This document shows positions 17,347 to 27,199 of a DNA stretch of 34,101 bases, in pieces. Numbering within the stretch: position 1 is the first letter of the stretch; each line of letters opens with the position of its first letter. This DNA comes from Candidatus Epulonipiscium sp. (GTDB taxonomy: Bacteria > Bacillota > Clostridia > Lachnospirales > Defluviitaleaceae): the NCBI GenBank assembly GCA_012521175.1, contig JAAYMW010000174.1, positions 1 through 34,101 on the forward strand. The letters are read 5' to 3'. The notes beneath the pieces are model-generated. The model searched no databases, had not been told where the DNA came from, and was given only the letters and a program-made list of their open reading frames with translations. The translations under genes were made by a program, and so were the position numbers.

Positions 17347-19098
17347 ATGAGCAAAAAAATAGTAATCCTTGGTGCAGGTTATGGTGGAATACAAGCTGCA
17401 CTGACCCTAAACAAAAAGAAAAAGAAGTCCGATGATGTTGAAATATATATCATAGATAAAAATCCACATCATACGCTTCTTACAGAACTTCATGAAATTG
17501 CAGGAAATCGTATTGAAGAAGATGGAGTATTGGTTCAATTAAGAGATATTTTCCAGTATACTGATGTAAATGTTATCTTAGATTATATTGAAGATATCGA
17601 TTTTGAAAAACAAGTATTAAAATCAGAAAACAATACTTATCCCTATGACTACCTTATTATGGGGATAGGAAGCGAACCTAATTTCTTCGGCATAGAGGGA
17701 ATGAAAGAACATAGCTTTACGCTGTGGTCCCATGAAGATTCCTTAATTATAAAAGAACATATTTTAAAGATGTTCCAAAAAGCTTCTTCTGAAAAAGATC
17801 CTGCAAAAAGAAAATCTTACCTTACTTTCGCTGTAGGTGGCGGTGGATTTACCGGAACCGAAATGATTGGAGAACTGGCTTTTTGGGTAAATGATTTGGC
17901 AGAACAATATAATGTCAATAGAAATGAAGTAAGACTCATTCTTATTGAAGCATTACCTAATATACTTCCAATTTTAGACGACTCTTTAGTTGAAAAAGCT
18001 GTAAAATATTTAAAGAATAAATTAAAGGTAGAAATCCTTACAAATTCCAGAATTACAAAAGTGAACGAAACATCTTTCGTACTAAACGATAAAGATGTTA
18101 TCGAATCTCATACACTAATCTGGACCGGTGGTGTACAAGCTAATCGTTGTTTCACTGAACTAAAGCTTGAAAAAGGAAGAGGCGAAAGAGTTTGCGTAGA
18201 TGAATATACAAGAACTCCTTATAAGAACGTATTTGCAGTGGGTGACTATGCCCTGTTTATAACAAAAGACAATAAACCTCTACCTGCACTGGTTGAAGCT
18301 GCTTTGGAAACAGGAACAATTGCAGCCAAAAATATCTTAAACCTTGTTCGCAATAAAGAATTGGAAAAAGGCGATCCAAAACTTCACGGCGTAATGGTTT
18401 CTCTTGGTAAAAACTATGGGGTTGCTGACTTGATGGGTATCAAATTATCCGGATTCCCTGCAATCTTCATGAAACATTTGGTTAATATCCATTATCTCTT
18501 TGGCATTGGCGGATTTGAGCTGATTGTAAATTATTTAAAACATGAACTCTGGGGCGTAAGACATAAAAAAGGCATCATCCACAGCCATTTGGAAAGACTA
18601 ACACCTACATTCTGGTTAGTGCTGTTAAGACTATATCTGGGATATATGTGGATTATGTCCGGTCTTGAAAAAGTTAATGGTGGATGGTTTGAATATGAAA
18701 TGCTTGCCGGAAGCAATGCAGACGCAACTACTGGAGCTTCCCTCATGCAGTTAGTTTCAGATCATACCCCTGGCTGGTATGCATGGATTGTTGACACACT
18801 CATCGTTCCTAATGCCATGTTATTCCAAAAAATCATTGTTCTTACAGAAGTAGGACTTGGACTTGCATTTATTACAGGTACCTTTACATTTATCGCAGCG
18901 ATTGTATCCATTGGTATGAATATTAACTTCTTACTTTCTACAGGACTTAACGATTTATGGTTCTTAGTTTCTTCCATTCCAATGTTAGGTGGAGCCGGAA
19001 GAGCATTTGGCGTAGACCATTATCTTATCCCATATCTTATGAGACAATGGAGATATTTCGTAAACAATAAAAAGATTAAAATTAATCTATGGAAATAA
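17347..19098 (+). CDS. Type II NADH dehydrogenase with C-terminal multi-TM DoxX-like extension (Ndh2-type)
   Basis: VILGAGYGGIQAAL FAD motif; VGGGGFTGTE NAD motif; VFAVGDYA; membrane extension after ~aa 420; start revised to MSKKIVILG with SD AAGGAGG. Confidence 0.88.
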   Translation: MSKKIVILGAGYGGIQAALTLNKKKKKSDDVEIYIIDKNPHHTLLTELHEIAGNRIEEDGVLVQLRDIFQYTDVNVILDYIEDIDFEKQVLKSENNTYPYDYLIMGIGSEPNFFGIEGMKEHSFTLWSHEDSLIIKEHILKMFQKASSEKDPAKRKSYLTFAVGGGGFTGTEMIGELAFWVNDLAEQYNVNRNEVRLILIEALPNILPILDDSLVEKAVKYLKNKLKVEILTNSRITKVNETSFVLNDKDVIESHTLIWTGGVQANRCFTELKLEKGRGERVCVDEYTRTPYKNVFAVGDYALFITKDNKPLPALVEAALETGTIAAKNILNLVRNKELEKGDPKLHGVMVSLGKNYGVADLMGIKLSGFPAIFMKHLVNIHYLFGIGGFELIVNYLKHELWGVRHKKGIIHSHLERLTPTFWLVLLRLYLGYMWIMSGLEKVNGGWFEYEMLAGSNADATTGASLMQLVSDHTPGWYAWIVDTLIVPNAMLFQKIIVLTEVGLGLAFITGTFTFIAAIVSIGMNINFLLSTGLNDLWFLVSSIPMLGGAGRAFGVDHYLIPYLMRQWRYFVNNKKIKINLWK

Positions 19099-19115
19099 TG
19101 AAACATTAGTTATAT

Positions 19116-19143
19116 AATAGGGGCGAATATTTTCGTCCCTATT
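19116..19143 (+). terminator. Terminator of ndh2-like gene
   Basis: AATAGGGGCGAA-tatt-TTCGTCCCTATT-ATTTT (one G-U pair). Confidence 0.75.
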
Positions 19144-19167
19144 ATTTTAGATAAAAGGAGCACTTCT

Positions 19168-19905
19168 ATGCAGAATATAAAACTGATGATTGCCTATGAC
19201 GGAAGTCGTTATTATGGTTGGCAAAGACTAGGAAATACTGAGCAAACCATTCAGGGCAAAATTGAAAACGTCCTTTCAAAAATGTTAAAGGAAAACATTG
19301 AATTAATTGGTTCCGGAAGAACCGATGGTGGCGTTCATGCCCGTGGACAAGTTGCCAACTTTAAAACCAGTGTTGCTGTGAGTCCTCAGGATGTCATTCA
19401 ATATTGTCACTATTATCTTCCCAGTGACATTACAGTATATGATGCCAAAATCGTTGATGAAAAGTTCCACGCCAGATATAATGCCAAAGGCAAACAATAT
19501 ATCTATCAGATAGATAATGGCATCATTCATAATGTATTTGAAAGGAAATACCGCTATCATGTGCCGCAGCCTTTAGATATCGATAAAATGAAAAAAGCTT
19601 CTTCCTACCTTATAGGGGAACATGATTTTAGAAGCTTTACCAATTTAAAATCCAAAAAGAAATCCACCATCAGAACCATTTCAAAAATAGATTTTATCCA
19701 AAACGATACCTTTATAGATATTTCTTTTGAGGGAAATGGCTTTCTGTACAATATGGTAAGAATTATAACAGGAACTCTTATAGAAGTGGGCTTAAATAAC
19801 ATGCTTCCGGAAGATGTTAAAACAATTCTAAATAAAAAAGAAAGGCCCCTTGCCGGTCCGAATATTCCTCCCCATGGACTTTTCCTTCAGAAAGTATTCT
19901 ATTAG
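19168..19905 (+). CDS. truA: tRNA pseudouridine(38-40) synthase
   Basis: YDGSRYYGWQRL, GSGRTDGGVHARGQVANF, FLYNMVRIITGTLIEVG. Confidence 0.96.
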   Translation: MQNIKLMIAYDGSRYYGWQRLGNTEQTIQGKIENVLSKMLKENIELIGSGRTDGGVHARGQVANFKTSVAVSPQDVIQYCHYYLPSDITVYDAKIVDEKFHARYNAKGKQYIYQIDNGIIHNVFERKYRYHVPQPLDIDKMKKASSYLIGEHDFRSFTNLKSKKKSTIRTISKIDFIQNDTFIDISFEGNGFLYNMVRIITGTLIEVGLNNMLPEDVKTILNKKERPLAGPNIPPHGLFLQKVFY

Positions 19906-19974
19906 ATTTCTGCCTTGTATTTTGAGCTGTTTGGAGCTATCATATTACTAAAGTAATAAGAATTGGGGTATTGT

Positions 19975-20439
19975 ATGATTACATTAGACATCATTGACGT
20001 TAAAAAAACGATGGGATTGCTTCTTAAAAGCACTTTGTTTGATGCCTTTGAAGTGAGAACTGTTGAAATTCATGCTTTTACAAAATTCACTATCGATGGG
20101 ATTTTGAACAAAGCTTTTTTGGATACGGATGAACGAGAAATGTATAATAACCGTCATTATGTTTTGTGGGAAGAAATAAAACCCTATGTTTATAACATTA
20201 TAAAAGGCGAAAAAGCACCCACTTATTTTAAAATTGTCTTATCTGCCAATGAGGTCACACTACTTAAATTTTCCAAAAATATCTCTGCCTTATTTATTAA
20301 TTTAATTTATTCTCAAGAAAAACTTACCTGTACCACCGGTGTGGCTTTTAAAAATTTTGTTCTGGATAAATCGGATGAATACGAGTGGGATGCATACATT
20401 CGCTCCTTCTTTAAAAATGCTCAGATTTTTGTAGAATAA
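19975..20439 (+). CDS. DUF5721 family protein
   Basis: MITLDIIDVKKTMGLLLKSTLFDAFEVRTVEIHAFTKFTIDG resembles DUF5721. Confidence 0.65.
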   Translation: MITLDIIDVKKTMGLLLKSTLFDAFEVRTVEIHAFTKFTIDGILNKAFLDTDEREMYNNRHYVLWEEIKPYVYNIIKGEKAPTYFKIVLSANEVTLLKFSKNISALFINLIYSQEKLTCTTGVAFKNFVLDKSDEYEWDAYIRSFFKNAQIFVE

Positions 20440-20454
20440 GAAAAAAGACAGAAA

Positions 20455-20479
20455 AAAGTAAGAGCCCTGCTCTTACTTT
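20455..20479. terminator. Terminator between convergent genes
   Basis: AAAGTAAGAGC-cct-GCTCTTACTTT followed by AATTTTTT; overlaps the CBS gene stop codon. Confidence 0.75.
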
Positions 20480-20855
20480 AATTTTTTGCAATAAAAAGAT
20501 CTACGATATTTTCAAGAGAAATCATTCCAACAACTCTGCCCTTATCCACAACAGGCATTCCTATAATATTATGCTTTCTTAGTCTTTTAGCCGCTTCTTT
20601 TACTGTTTCCTCCGGCATGGCTGTTACCACATCTTTACTCATTGCCCATTCTACAGGACAGGTTTCATAGTGCCCTGTTACGCTTAAAAATCTATATATA
20701 TCCGCTTTTACAATAAATCCTACTAACTGTTTATTTTCATTGACAACCGGCAACCCATTTAGTTTTTTGGTTTCCATTATGGACAGAGTTTTTTCCAAGG
20801 TATCCTGAGGCATTACCATATGAACTTCACCATTCATGATGTCTTTGATTGTCAT
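20478..20855 (-). CDS. CBS-domain pair protein
   Basis: MTIKDIMNGEVHMVMPQDTLEKTLSIMETKKLNGLPVVNE; two CBS repeats. Confidence 0.92.
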   Translation of the reverse strand: MTIKDIMNGEVHMVMPQDTLEKTLSIMETKKLNGLPVVNENKQLVGFIVKADIYRFLSVTGHYETCPVEWAMSKDVVTAMPEETVKEAAKRLRKHNIIGMPVVDKGRVVGMISLENIVDLFIAKN

Positions 20856-20937
20856 CCTTATCCTCCTTTAATCATTCTTAATGCTATTATACCATATAAA
20901 ATACATAAATGAATCTTCTATAATATCAAAAATTTTA

Positions 20938-20964
20938 TTAGCACTCGTTACGATTGAGTGCTAA
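20938..20964. promoter_or_regulatory. CIRCE element (HrcA operator)
   Basis: Perfect TTAGCACTC-N9-GAGTGCTAA. Confidence 0.95.
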
Positions 20965-20971
20965 TTTTTCC

Positions 20972-21001
20972 TTGACATTTTCATTTCTTGTGATATATCA
21001 T
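20972..21001 (+). promoter_or_regulatory. Putative htpG promoter (TTGACA-N18-TATCAT)
   Basis: Seven nt downstream of the CIRCE element. Confidence 0.65.
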
Positions 21002-21034
21002 TATGTAAGAAATCAAAAGAAGGGAGAGAAACAT

Positions 21035-22912
21035 ATGTCTCGTGAAAAAGGCAATCTATCTATACATAGCGAGAATATTTTTCCAATCATCAAAAAATGG
21101 CTGTATTCCGATAATGACATTTTTATCCGGGAATTGGTATCCAATGGATCCGATGCAATTTTAAAATTAAAAAAATTAGTTGCCATGGGAGAAGCTTCTG
21201 TCCCTGAAAATACACAATATAAAATACAAGTCATATTGGATGAAAAAAATAAAACAATTAAAGTGTGTGACAATGGAATTGGTATGACTGGAGAAGAGGT
21301 CAAAAAATACATTAACCAAATCGCCTTCTCCGGTGCAGAAGATTTCCTGGAAAAATATAAGGACAAAATGGATAAGGATCAAATCATAGGTCATTTTGGG
21401 TTGGGCTTTTATTCTGCATTTATGGTAGCTGAAAAAGTTCAGATCGATACCCTTTCCTATCAGGAAAATGCTGCCCCTGTCCGCTGGATTTGTACCGGAG
21501 GAACAGAGTATGAAATGGAAGACTCCGACCGCAGCGAACGAGGAACGACTATTACTCTATATATTGGAGATGAGGGCAAAGAATTCTTAAATGAATATAA
21601 GCTTCGTCAGATTTTAGAAAAATACTGCAGCTTTATGCCTGTAGAGATTTACCTTGAAACCGTCAAAGAAGAAAATAAAGAAGAAAAAGGCAAAGAAGAA
21701 CCCAAACCAATCAATGACCCCCATCCTCTATGGTTAAAGCATCCTAATGATTGTACAGAAGAAGAATATAAAGCATTCTACAGAAAAGTATTCATGGATT
21801 TTAACGACCCGCTTTTCTGGATTCATTTGAATATGGATTATCCCTTTAATTTGAAAGGAATCCTGTACTTCCCTAAACTTAAGAATGAATTTGATACCAT
21901 AGAAGGCAAGATCAAACTCTTTAATAACCAAGTTTTCGTGGCAGATAACATCAAAGAAGTGATTCCTGAATTCCTTCTGCTGCTTAAGGGAACTTTAGAC
22001 TGCCCGGATTTGCCTCTAAATGTATCCAGAAGTTTTCTTCAAAATGACGGCTATGTAACCAAAATCTCCAACTATATTACGAAGAAAGTTGCCGATAAAC
22101 TCGTATCCCTTTATAAGAATCAAAAAGAAGACTATATTAAATACTGGGATGATATCCATCCGTTTATAAAATACGGGGCAATGAGAGAACCTAAATTCTA
22201 TGACAAAGTAAAGGATATTATCATCTATAAAACCATAAATGGGGACTATTTAACCTTAAAAGAATACTTAGAAAGAAATGAATCCAAACATAAAGATAAA
22301 GTGTTCTATGTGACCGATGAACGTCAACAGGCACAATATATCAAACTGTTTAAAGACAATGATATGGAAGCAGTTATTCTAAACTCCACCATAGACAATC
22401 CATTTATCTCCCATATTGAAATGCATGAAAGCGGCATTTCCTTCAATCGAATCGATGCAGATATCTCTGAACATCTTAAAGTTGAAGATAATAAAAAAGA
22501 TGAAGCTGAAACGAAAGCCCTTCAAGAAAAACTTGAAAAAATCTTTAAGGATAACTTGAATAATCAGGATTTAAAAGTCCAAGTTGAAAACTTAAAATCC
22601 GAAAACATTTCTGCTATGATTCTTCTTTCGGAACATTCAAGACGTATGGAAGAAATGACTAAAATGTTCGGCGGAATGAATATACCAAATATGTTCCAGA
22701 AAGAACAAACTCTTGTGCTCAATAAAAATAATAAATTAATTCAAACCATTGCCGAAAAAGCAGATCATGAAGAACATAAAGAACTCATTCAAATGCTCTG
22801 TGAGCAGGTATACGATCTGGCGATGTTAAGCCATGAACCTTTAGAATCTGAAGCGATGAATAAATTCATCGACAGAAGCAATCTATTACTAGCCAAAGTG
22901 GCTCAATTCTAG
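21035..22912 (+). CDS. htpG: Molecular chaperone HtpG (Hsp90)
   Basis: Start revised to MSREKGNLSIHSENIFPIIKKWLYSDNDIFIRELVSNGSDA; upstream ORF extension overlaps CIRCE; SD AAGGGAG. Confidence 0.95.
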   Translation: MSREKGNLSIHSENIFPIIKKWLYSDNDIFIRELVSNGSDAILKLKKLVAMGEASVPENTQYKIQVILDEKNKTIKVCDNGIGMTGEEVKKYINQIAFSGAEDFLEKYKDKMDKDQIIGHFGLGFYSAFMVAEKVQIDTLSYQENAAPVRWICTGGTEYEMEDSDRSERGTTITLYIGDEGKEFLNEYKLRQILEKYCSFMPVEIYLETVKEENKEEKGKEEPKPINDPHPLWLKHPNDCTEEEYKAFYRKVFMDFNDPLFWIHLNMDYPFNLKGILYFPKLKNEFDTIEGKIKLFNNQVFVADNIKEVIPEFLLLLKGTLDCPDLPLNVSRSFLQNDGYVTKISNYITKKVADKLVSLYKNQKEDYIKYWDDIHPFIKYGAMREPKFYDKVKDIIIYKTINGDYLTLKEYLERNESKHKDKVFYVTDERQQAQYIKLFKDNDMEAVILNSTIDNPFISHIEMHESGISFNRIDADISEHLKVEDNKKDEAETKALQEKLEKIFKDNLNNQDLKVQVENLKSENISAMILLSEHSRRMEEMTKMFGGMNIPNMFQKEQTLVLNKNNKLIQTIAEKADHEEHKELIQMLCEQVYDLAMLSHEPLESEAMNKFIDRSNLLLAKVAQF

Positions 22913-22943
22913 ACTGGGTCTATAGAAAAGTGACGCAAATGAC

Positions 22944-22972
22944 AACCCTCCAAGTTGGAAACTTGGAGGGTT
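22944..22972 (+). terminator. htpG terminator
   Basis: AACCCTCCAAGTT-gga-AACTTGGAGGGTT-TATTCTATTT. Confidence 0.8.
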
Positions 22973-22994
22973 TATTCTATTTACTATTAGTTTT

Positions 22995-23267
22995 TTAAAC
23001 TCCTTCAATAACAGCAAACCTTTCATTTGTTTCATTTTTTATTTCCTTATGCTCACGCTCATTCATGTCTTAACTTGTCTATATAACTTCAGATATAATC
23101 TGCACATCTTTTTGTATTTTTTCAAGAATAATTCCTTGTCTATTTTGCTCTTTTGCAATAGAATCAAATCTTTTACTCGTTTCTTCTCCAAAATCCTGAA
23201 TTTCTTTTCTAATACTAACGAACTCACTATATAACCTTTCAATCAATTCAAAGGCTTTTTCTTCCAT
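22995..23267 (-). pseudogene. Small coiled-coil protein gene, apparently interrupted by two in-frame stops
   Basis: MEEKAFELIERLYSEFVSIRKEI...QIISEVI*TS*DMNEREHKEIKNETNERFAVIEGV*; same frame throughout; SD GAGGTG. Confidence 0.5.
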
Positions 23268-23413
23268 GTTATCACCTCATAAACATTATAGCATAAAGAT
23301 TTAAAATTATTAACTACCAGTTGTATCTATTATTTTAATTATAATTTGTCCTTTTCATTATTCATTTTACAACATAAAGGAGAATGTTCCCATTGGAAAT
23401 GTATAGAAAAAGA

Positions 23414-23440
23414 CTGTCGACATTTTATGTATGTCAACAG
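23414..23440 (-). terminator. Terminator of the addB-alaX-aroK-addA operon
   Basis: Minus strand CTGTTGACAT-acataaa-ATGTCGACAG-TCTTTTTC. Confidence 0.7.
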
Positions 23441-23467
23441 CCTGAGTCATACAGTAGACAGCTCTTT

Positions 23468-26400
23468 TTAATAAAACACAGCTTTTCCTATGCTAAATAG
23501 GAAGAGGCATTTTTCTTTTACTTTTTTCCCTGTAATCTCTTCGATGGCTCTTGTATATAAGTTAACCTGTACCTCGTATTTTTTCATCAATTGTTCGATT
23601 TCTCTTTGAGGATTTTCCTTATCAAAAATGGCATCTGTTTTATAATCAACCAGTACAACCCCATCATTTTCTTCAAAATAGCAGTCAATGATTCCTCTGA
23701 CAAATACTTCCTCATCGGATTGAAGTTCTTTATAGATTTCTCTGGCACTTAAAGAAAGAATAAAAGGCACTTCTTTTTTTACCTGAAGACTCCCTTTAAT
23801 CCTTTTTGCCAAGGAAGATCTGGTAAAATGAAGCAAAGCTTTAATGGAGACTGCTTTTCTTTCTTCTTCAGAAAGTAGGCCTTTTGCCTCCATCTTTAGC
23901 AGTTGATTTTCTATCTCTGTATAGTCTTTAGCTTCATCCAGATTCAAATGCTTCATGACAAAATGCATTAAAATACCTTTTTCTGTGGCATTTAACCCTT
24001 TGGTCTGTTCAATAAAATGAGGTCGAGAAAGTCCACTTTCTCCAAAAAACGGTGTCATCTGCTCTTCTATCATGTCTTTTTCATATTGTTTTTTAAGCTC
24101 TGAAACAGATACAATAACGGATAATGCAGTCGCTTCTTCATAAGGATATTTCCAGGACAATTTATTAAAAATCTCTTCTCTGTAAGGACTATAGGCTTTG
24201 CTGGTATTCCAGTTTAAGAGTTCTTCTAATATACGTTCTTTTTCTTTAATTTTATTTTCATCCCGAAGGATAATGTCCCCTTTTGTCCATCTATAAATCC
24301 TCCACTGGGAAAGATCTTCATAGAGACTTTCTATAGGGTTTTTAAAACAATTTGCCCAATTTCTTATTCTTTCTCCATCCCTGTGTCTAACCAGGCTTAA
24401 ACCAATCCACTCTAAGTATGTTTTAGCTTTTGTAAGGATGTAGGGAGAGAGCGCTTCACTTTTTGCAGTTACCTGTCTTGCCCATTTCTTTGCATGGTTT
24501 TCTATGCCCTTTATAGTTCCTGTTAATATAAGTTTTTCCTTAGCTCTTGTAAGGGCAACATAGAGGATTCTCATTTCTTCTGAGAGAGTTTCCATCATAA
24601 CTCTTGCCTTAATAGCCAACTTAGGTGCTGTTTCATAGGCAATTCTTCTTTCATAATCTATATAGTCAGGGCCTACGCCTAAATCCTGATGAAGGAGTAT
24701 TGGTTGATGTAAATCCTGAAGGTTAAACTGTTTACCTAAACCAGACACAAAAACAACTGGGAATTCCAGTCCTTTGCTTTTATGTATACTCATAATCCGA
24801 ACAATGTTTTCATTTTCCCCTACAATTTTAGCTGCTCCCATATCTCCCTGCTTTTTTCGCATTCTTTCTATAAAGCGAATAAAATTAAATAAACCCTTAA
24901 AACTGGTAGCCTCATAACTTGCTGCCCGATCTCTTAAGATTCTTAGATTCGCCTGTCTTTGGGCGCCTCCCGGCATGGCACCTAAATAATTATAATAATT
25001 GGTTTCGGTATATAACATCCAAAGCAGTTCGTCTATGGAAATATGCGCTGCTTCTTTTCTCCACCTATTAAGGTTATTAAGAAAATTTTTTACCTTGCTT
25101 GTTAATTCGGTTTCTTCCAGGCTGCCCTCAATATATTTTAGAAGAGATTCATAAAAATCCCCATGAGAAAAAGCTGTTCGAATTTCAACCAATTCATCGG
25201 CATTTAAAGAAACGATGGGGGAACGAAGTACCGTCACTAGGGGGATATCCTGTCGTGGATTATCAATAATTTGTAATAAACTTAAGACCGTTTTTACTTC
25301 TATAGCATCAAAATATCCCGAAGCAATATCTGCATAAGCTGGTATACCACCCCTTGATAATTCCTCCATAAATATATTGGACCAGCTTGAAGTAGTACGA
25401 AGAAGAATGACGATGTCCCGATATTCTACTCTTCTATAGTTCCCAAGCTTTTTATCGTATATCCAAACGGGCTCTTCATCACTCATTAGCTGATGAATTC
25501 TTTGAGTTACGATTTTGGCCTCCAATTCAATATTGGTAAGCTCTTCTAATTCTTCCCCAACTTTGCTTTCTTCTTCATCAACTTCCACAAACTCATCGTT
25601 TACAGCCTCCGACTCAATCATATGGAGTTCTATAGAATCACCAATATTAAGGCCCTCTGCCTCCGGATAAGCTGCCCCTGGATTTAAGGCTGCTTTTTCA
25701 TCATATTCGATTTCTCCTAAGTTTGGGGTCATCAATTGTCTAAAAATAAAATTGACTCCATGGAGAATATTTTCCCTGCTTCTGAAATTTTGAAATAAAT
25801 CAATTCTTTGTGCTTTCCCTTTGCCATCCGTAGAAAAAGAATTGTATTTCTCAATGAATAAATCTGGCTTTGCCAAACGGAAGCGATAAATGCTTTGTTT
25901 AACGTCCCCTACCATAAAGCGATTGGGATGATCCGTATCTTTTTTAGAGATTACCCCAAGGATCGTCTCCTGCACTAAGTTACTGTCCTGGTATTCATCA
26001 ATTAAAATCTCCTTGTATTTTTCTCTTAAATCAAGAGCGATTTGAGAAGGTATCATTTCTTCTAAAGTGCTTTTTTCGTCTAAAAGAATCTTTAGACAAT
26101 AATGCTCTATATCGCTAAAATCTATAACACCCATTTCTTTTTTAGCGGATTGGAAACGGTCTGAAAATTCAATGATGACTTTTTCTAAAGCTTTCAAAAT
26201 AGGAAAAACTTTATAAACGTCTTCCATCATCGCTTCCGGAGATTTGAAGAAAATCTTTTCTTGAAGGTCTTTTTTTATACCATCTTTGACAATTTCTCTG
26301 AGATTTTTTGCTTCCTCTTTTAAACCGGCATCGGTGTTTTTCCCACATCTTCCTAAGGTTGAAAAAGCAATTTGCTGAATATACAAATATATATCTTTCG

Positions 26401-27199
26401 TACTGCCTTCACAAAGGCTGATGATTTTCTTAAGGATCCTGATATCATCTTCTATAGCATCTATATATTTCTCCGGTCCATTTGGCTCAAAGCAAAGAGA
26501 TAAGGCATGGTTTGCGACTTCAAGCAACCCTTCCGTTTCTGTTTTAACCTGTTCTTTTAAAATACTGGCCCAGGGTGTTCTATCAAAATCTTCATTTTTC
26601 TCGGGATTAAATAGCTCTACTTGCTCTTTAAGCCACTCCTTAGGCCATGGATTACTTTGAATAAAATCATGTATCCGAAGAATCATCTCCTGAAGATTCG
26701 TATCTTCCTTTTTCCCTCCATAGCTTTCTACCAGAGCGTGAAAGCCCTCGTCTTCTTTTTCATAAAACTCTTCAAAAAGCGCTTCTATTAAGTCATTTTT
26801 TAAGAGAAGCATTTCTGCTTCATCTGCTATTCTAAACGAAGGGTCTAAATCTAGTAAATGAAAATGATTCCTGATAACCTCTAAACAAAAGGAATGGATT
26901 GTGGAAATAGAAGCCCGGTTAAGAAGCGTCAATTGCTTTTGAAGATGTATGTTCCTGGGCTCTTCTTCTAATTTTTTAGAGATGGCTTCTCCCAGCCGCT
27001 CTCTCATTTCCGCTGCAGCAGCATTCGTAAAAGTTACAACTAAAAGAGTATCTATATCCGTTGGATTACTGGTATCCGTAATCATCTTCACAATACGTTC
27101 TACCAATACAGCCGTTTTCCCTGAACCTGCTGCAGCAGCAACCAACAAGTCGCATCCCCGTGTGTCAATTGCTGCTTGTTGTTCTTTTGTCCACTGCAC
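23468..27199 (-). CDS. addA: ATP-dependent helicase/nuclease subunit A
   Basis: 1243 aa; AAAAGSGKTAVLVERI, VVTFTNAAAAEMRERL, LVDYKTD nuclease motif; GTG start. Confidence 0.95.
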   Translation of the reverse strand: MQWTKEQQAAIDTRGCDLLVAAAAGSGKTAVLVERIVKMITDTSNPTDIDTLLVVTFTNAAAAEMRERLGEAISKKLEEEPRNIHLQKQLTLLNRASISTIHSFCLEVIRNHFHLLDLDPSFRIADEAEMLLLKNDLIEALFEEFYEKEDEGFHALVESYGGKKEDTNLQEMILRIHDFIQSNPWPKEWLKEQVELFNPEKNEDFDRTPWASILKEQVKTETEGLLEVANHALSLCFEPNGPEKYIDAIEDDIRILKKIISLCEGSTKDIYLYIQQIAFSTLGRCGKNTDAGLKEEAKNLREIVKDGIKKDLQEKIFFKSPEAMMEDVYKVFPILKALEKVIIEFSDRFQSAKKEMGVIDFSDIEHYCLKILLDEKSTLEEMIPSQIALDLREKYKEILIDEYQDSNLVQETILGVISKKDTDHPNRFMVGDVKQSIYRFRLAKPDLFIEKYNSFSTDGKGKAQRIDLFQNFRSRENILHGVNFIFRQLMTPNLGEIEYDEKAALNPGAAYPEAEGLNIGDSIELHMIESEAVNDEFVEVDEEESKVGEELEELTNIELEAKIVTQRIHQLMSDEEPVWIYDKKLGNYRRVEYRDIVILLRTTSSWSNIFMEELSRGGIPAYADIASGYFDAIEVKTVLSLLQIIDNPRQDIPLVTVLRSPIVSLNADELVEIRTAFSHGDFYESLLKYIEGSLEETELTSKVKNFLNNLNRWRKEAAHISIDELLWMLYTETNYYNYLGAMPGGAQRQANLRILRDRAASYEATSFKGLFNFIRFIERMRKKQGDMGAAKIVGENENIVRIMSIHKSKGLEFPVVFVSGLGKQFNLQDLHQPILLHQDLGVGPDYIDYERRIAYETAPKLAIKARVMMETLSEEMRILYVALTRAKEKLILTGTIKGIENHAKKWARQVTAKSEALSPYILTKAKTYLEWIGLSLVRHRDGERIRNWANCFKNPIESLYEDLSQWRIYRWTKGDIILRDENKIKEKERILEELLNWNTSKAYSPYREEIFNKLSWKYPYEEATALSVIVSVSELKKQYEKDMIEEQMTPFFGESGLSRPHFIEQTKGLNATEKGILMHFVMKHLNLDEAKDYTEIENQLLKMEAKGLLSEEERKAVSIKALLHFTRSSLAKRIKGSLQVKKEVPFILSLSAREIYKELQSDEEVFVRGIIDCYFEENDGVVLVDYKTDAIFDKENPQREIEQLMKKYEVQVNLYTRAIEEITGKKVKEKCLFLFSIGKAVFY

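Noticed and set aside
20954-21034. N-terminal extension of the HtpG ORF
   Set aside because: It overlaps the CIRCE element and promoter; the real start at 21035 has a good SD and matches HtpG N-termini.
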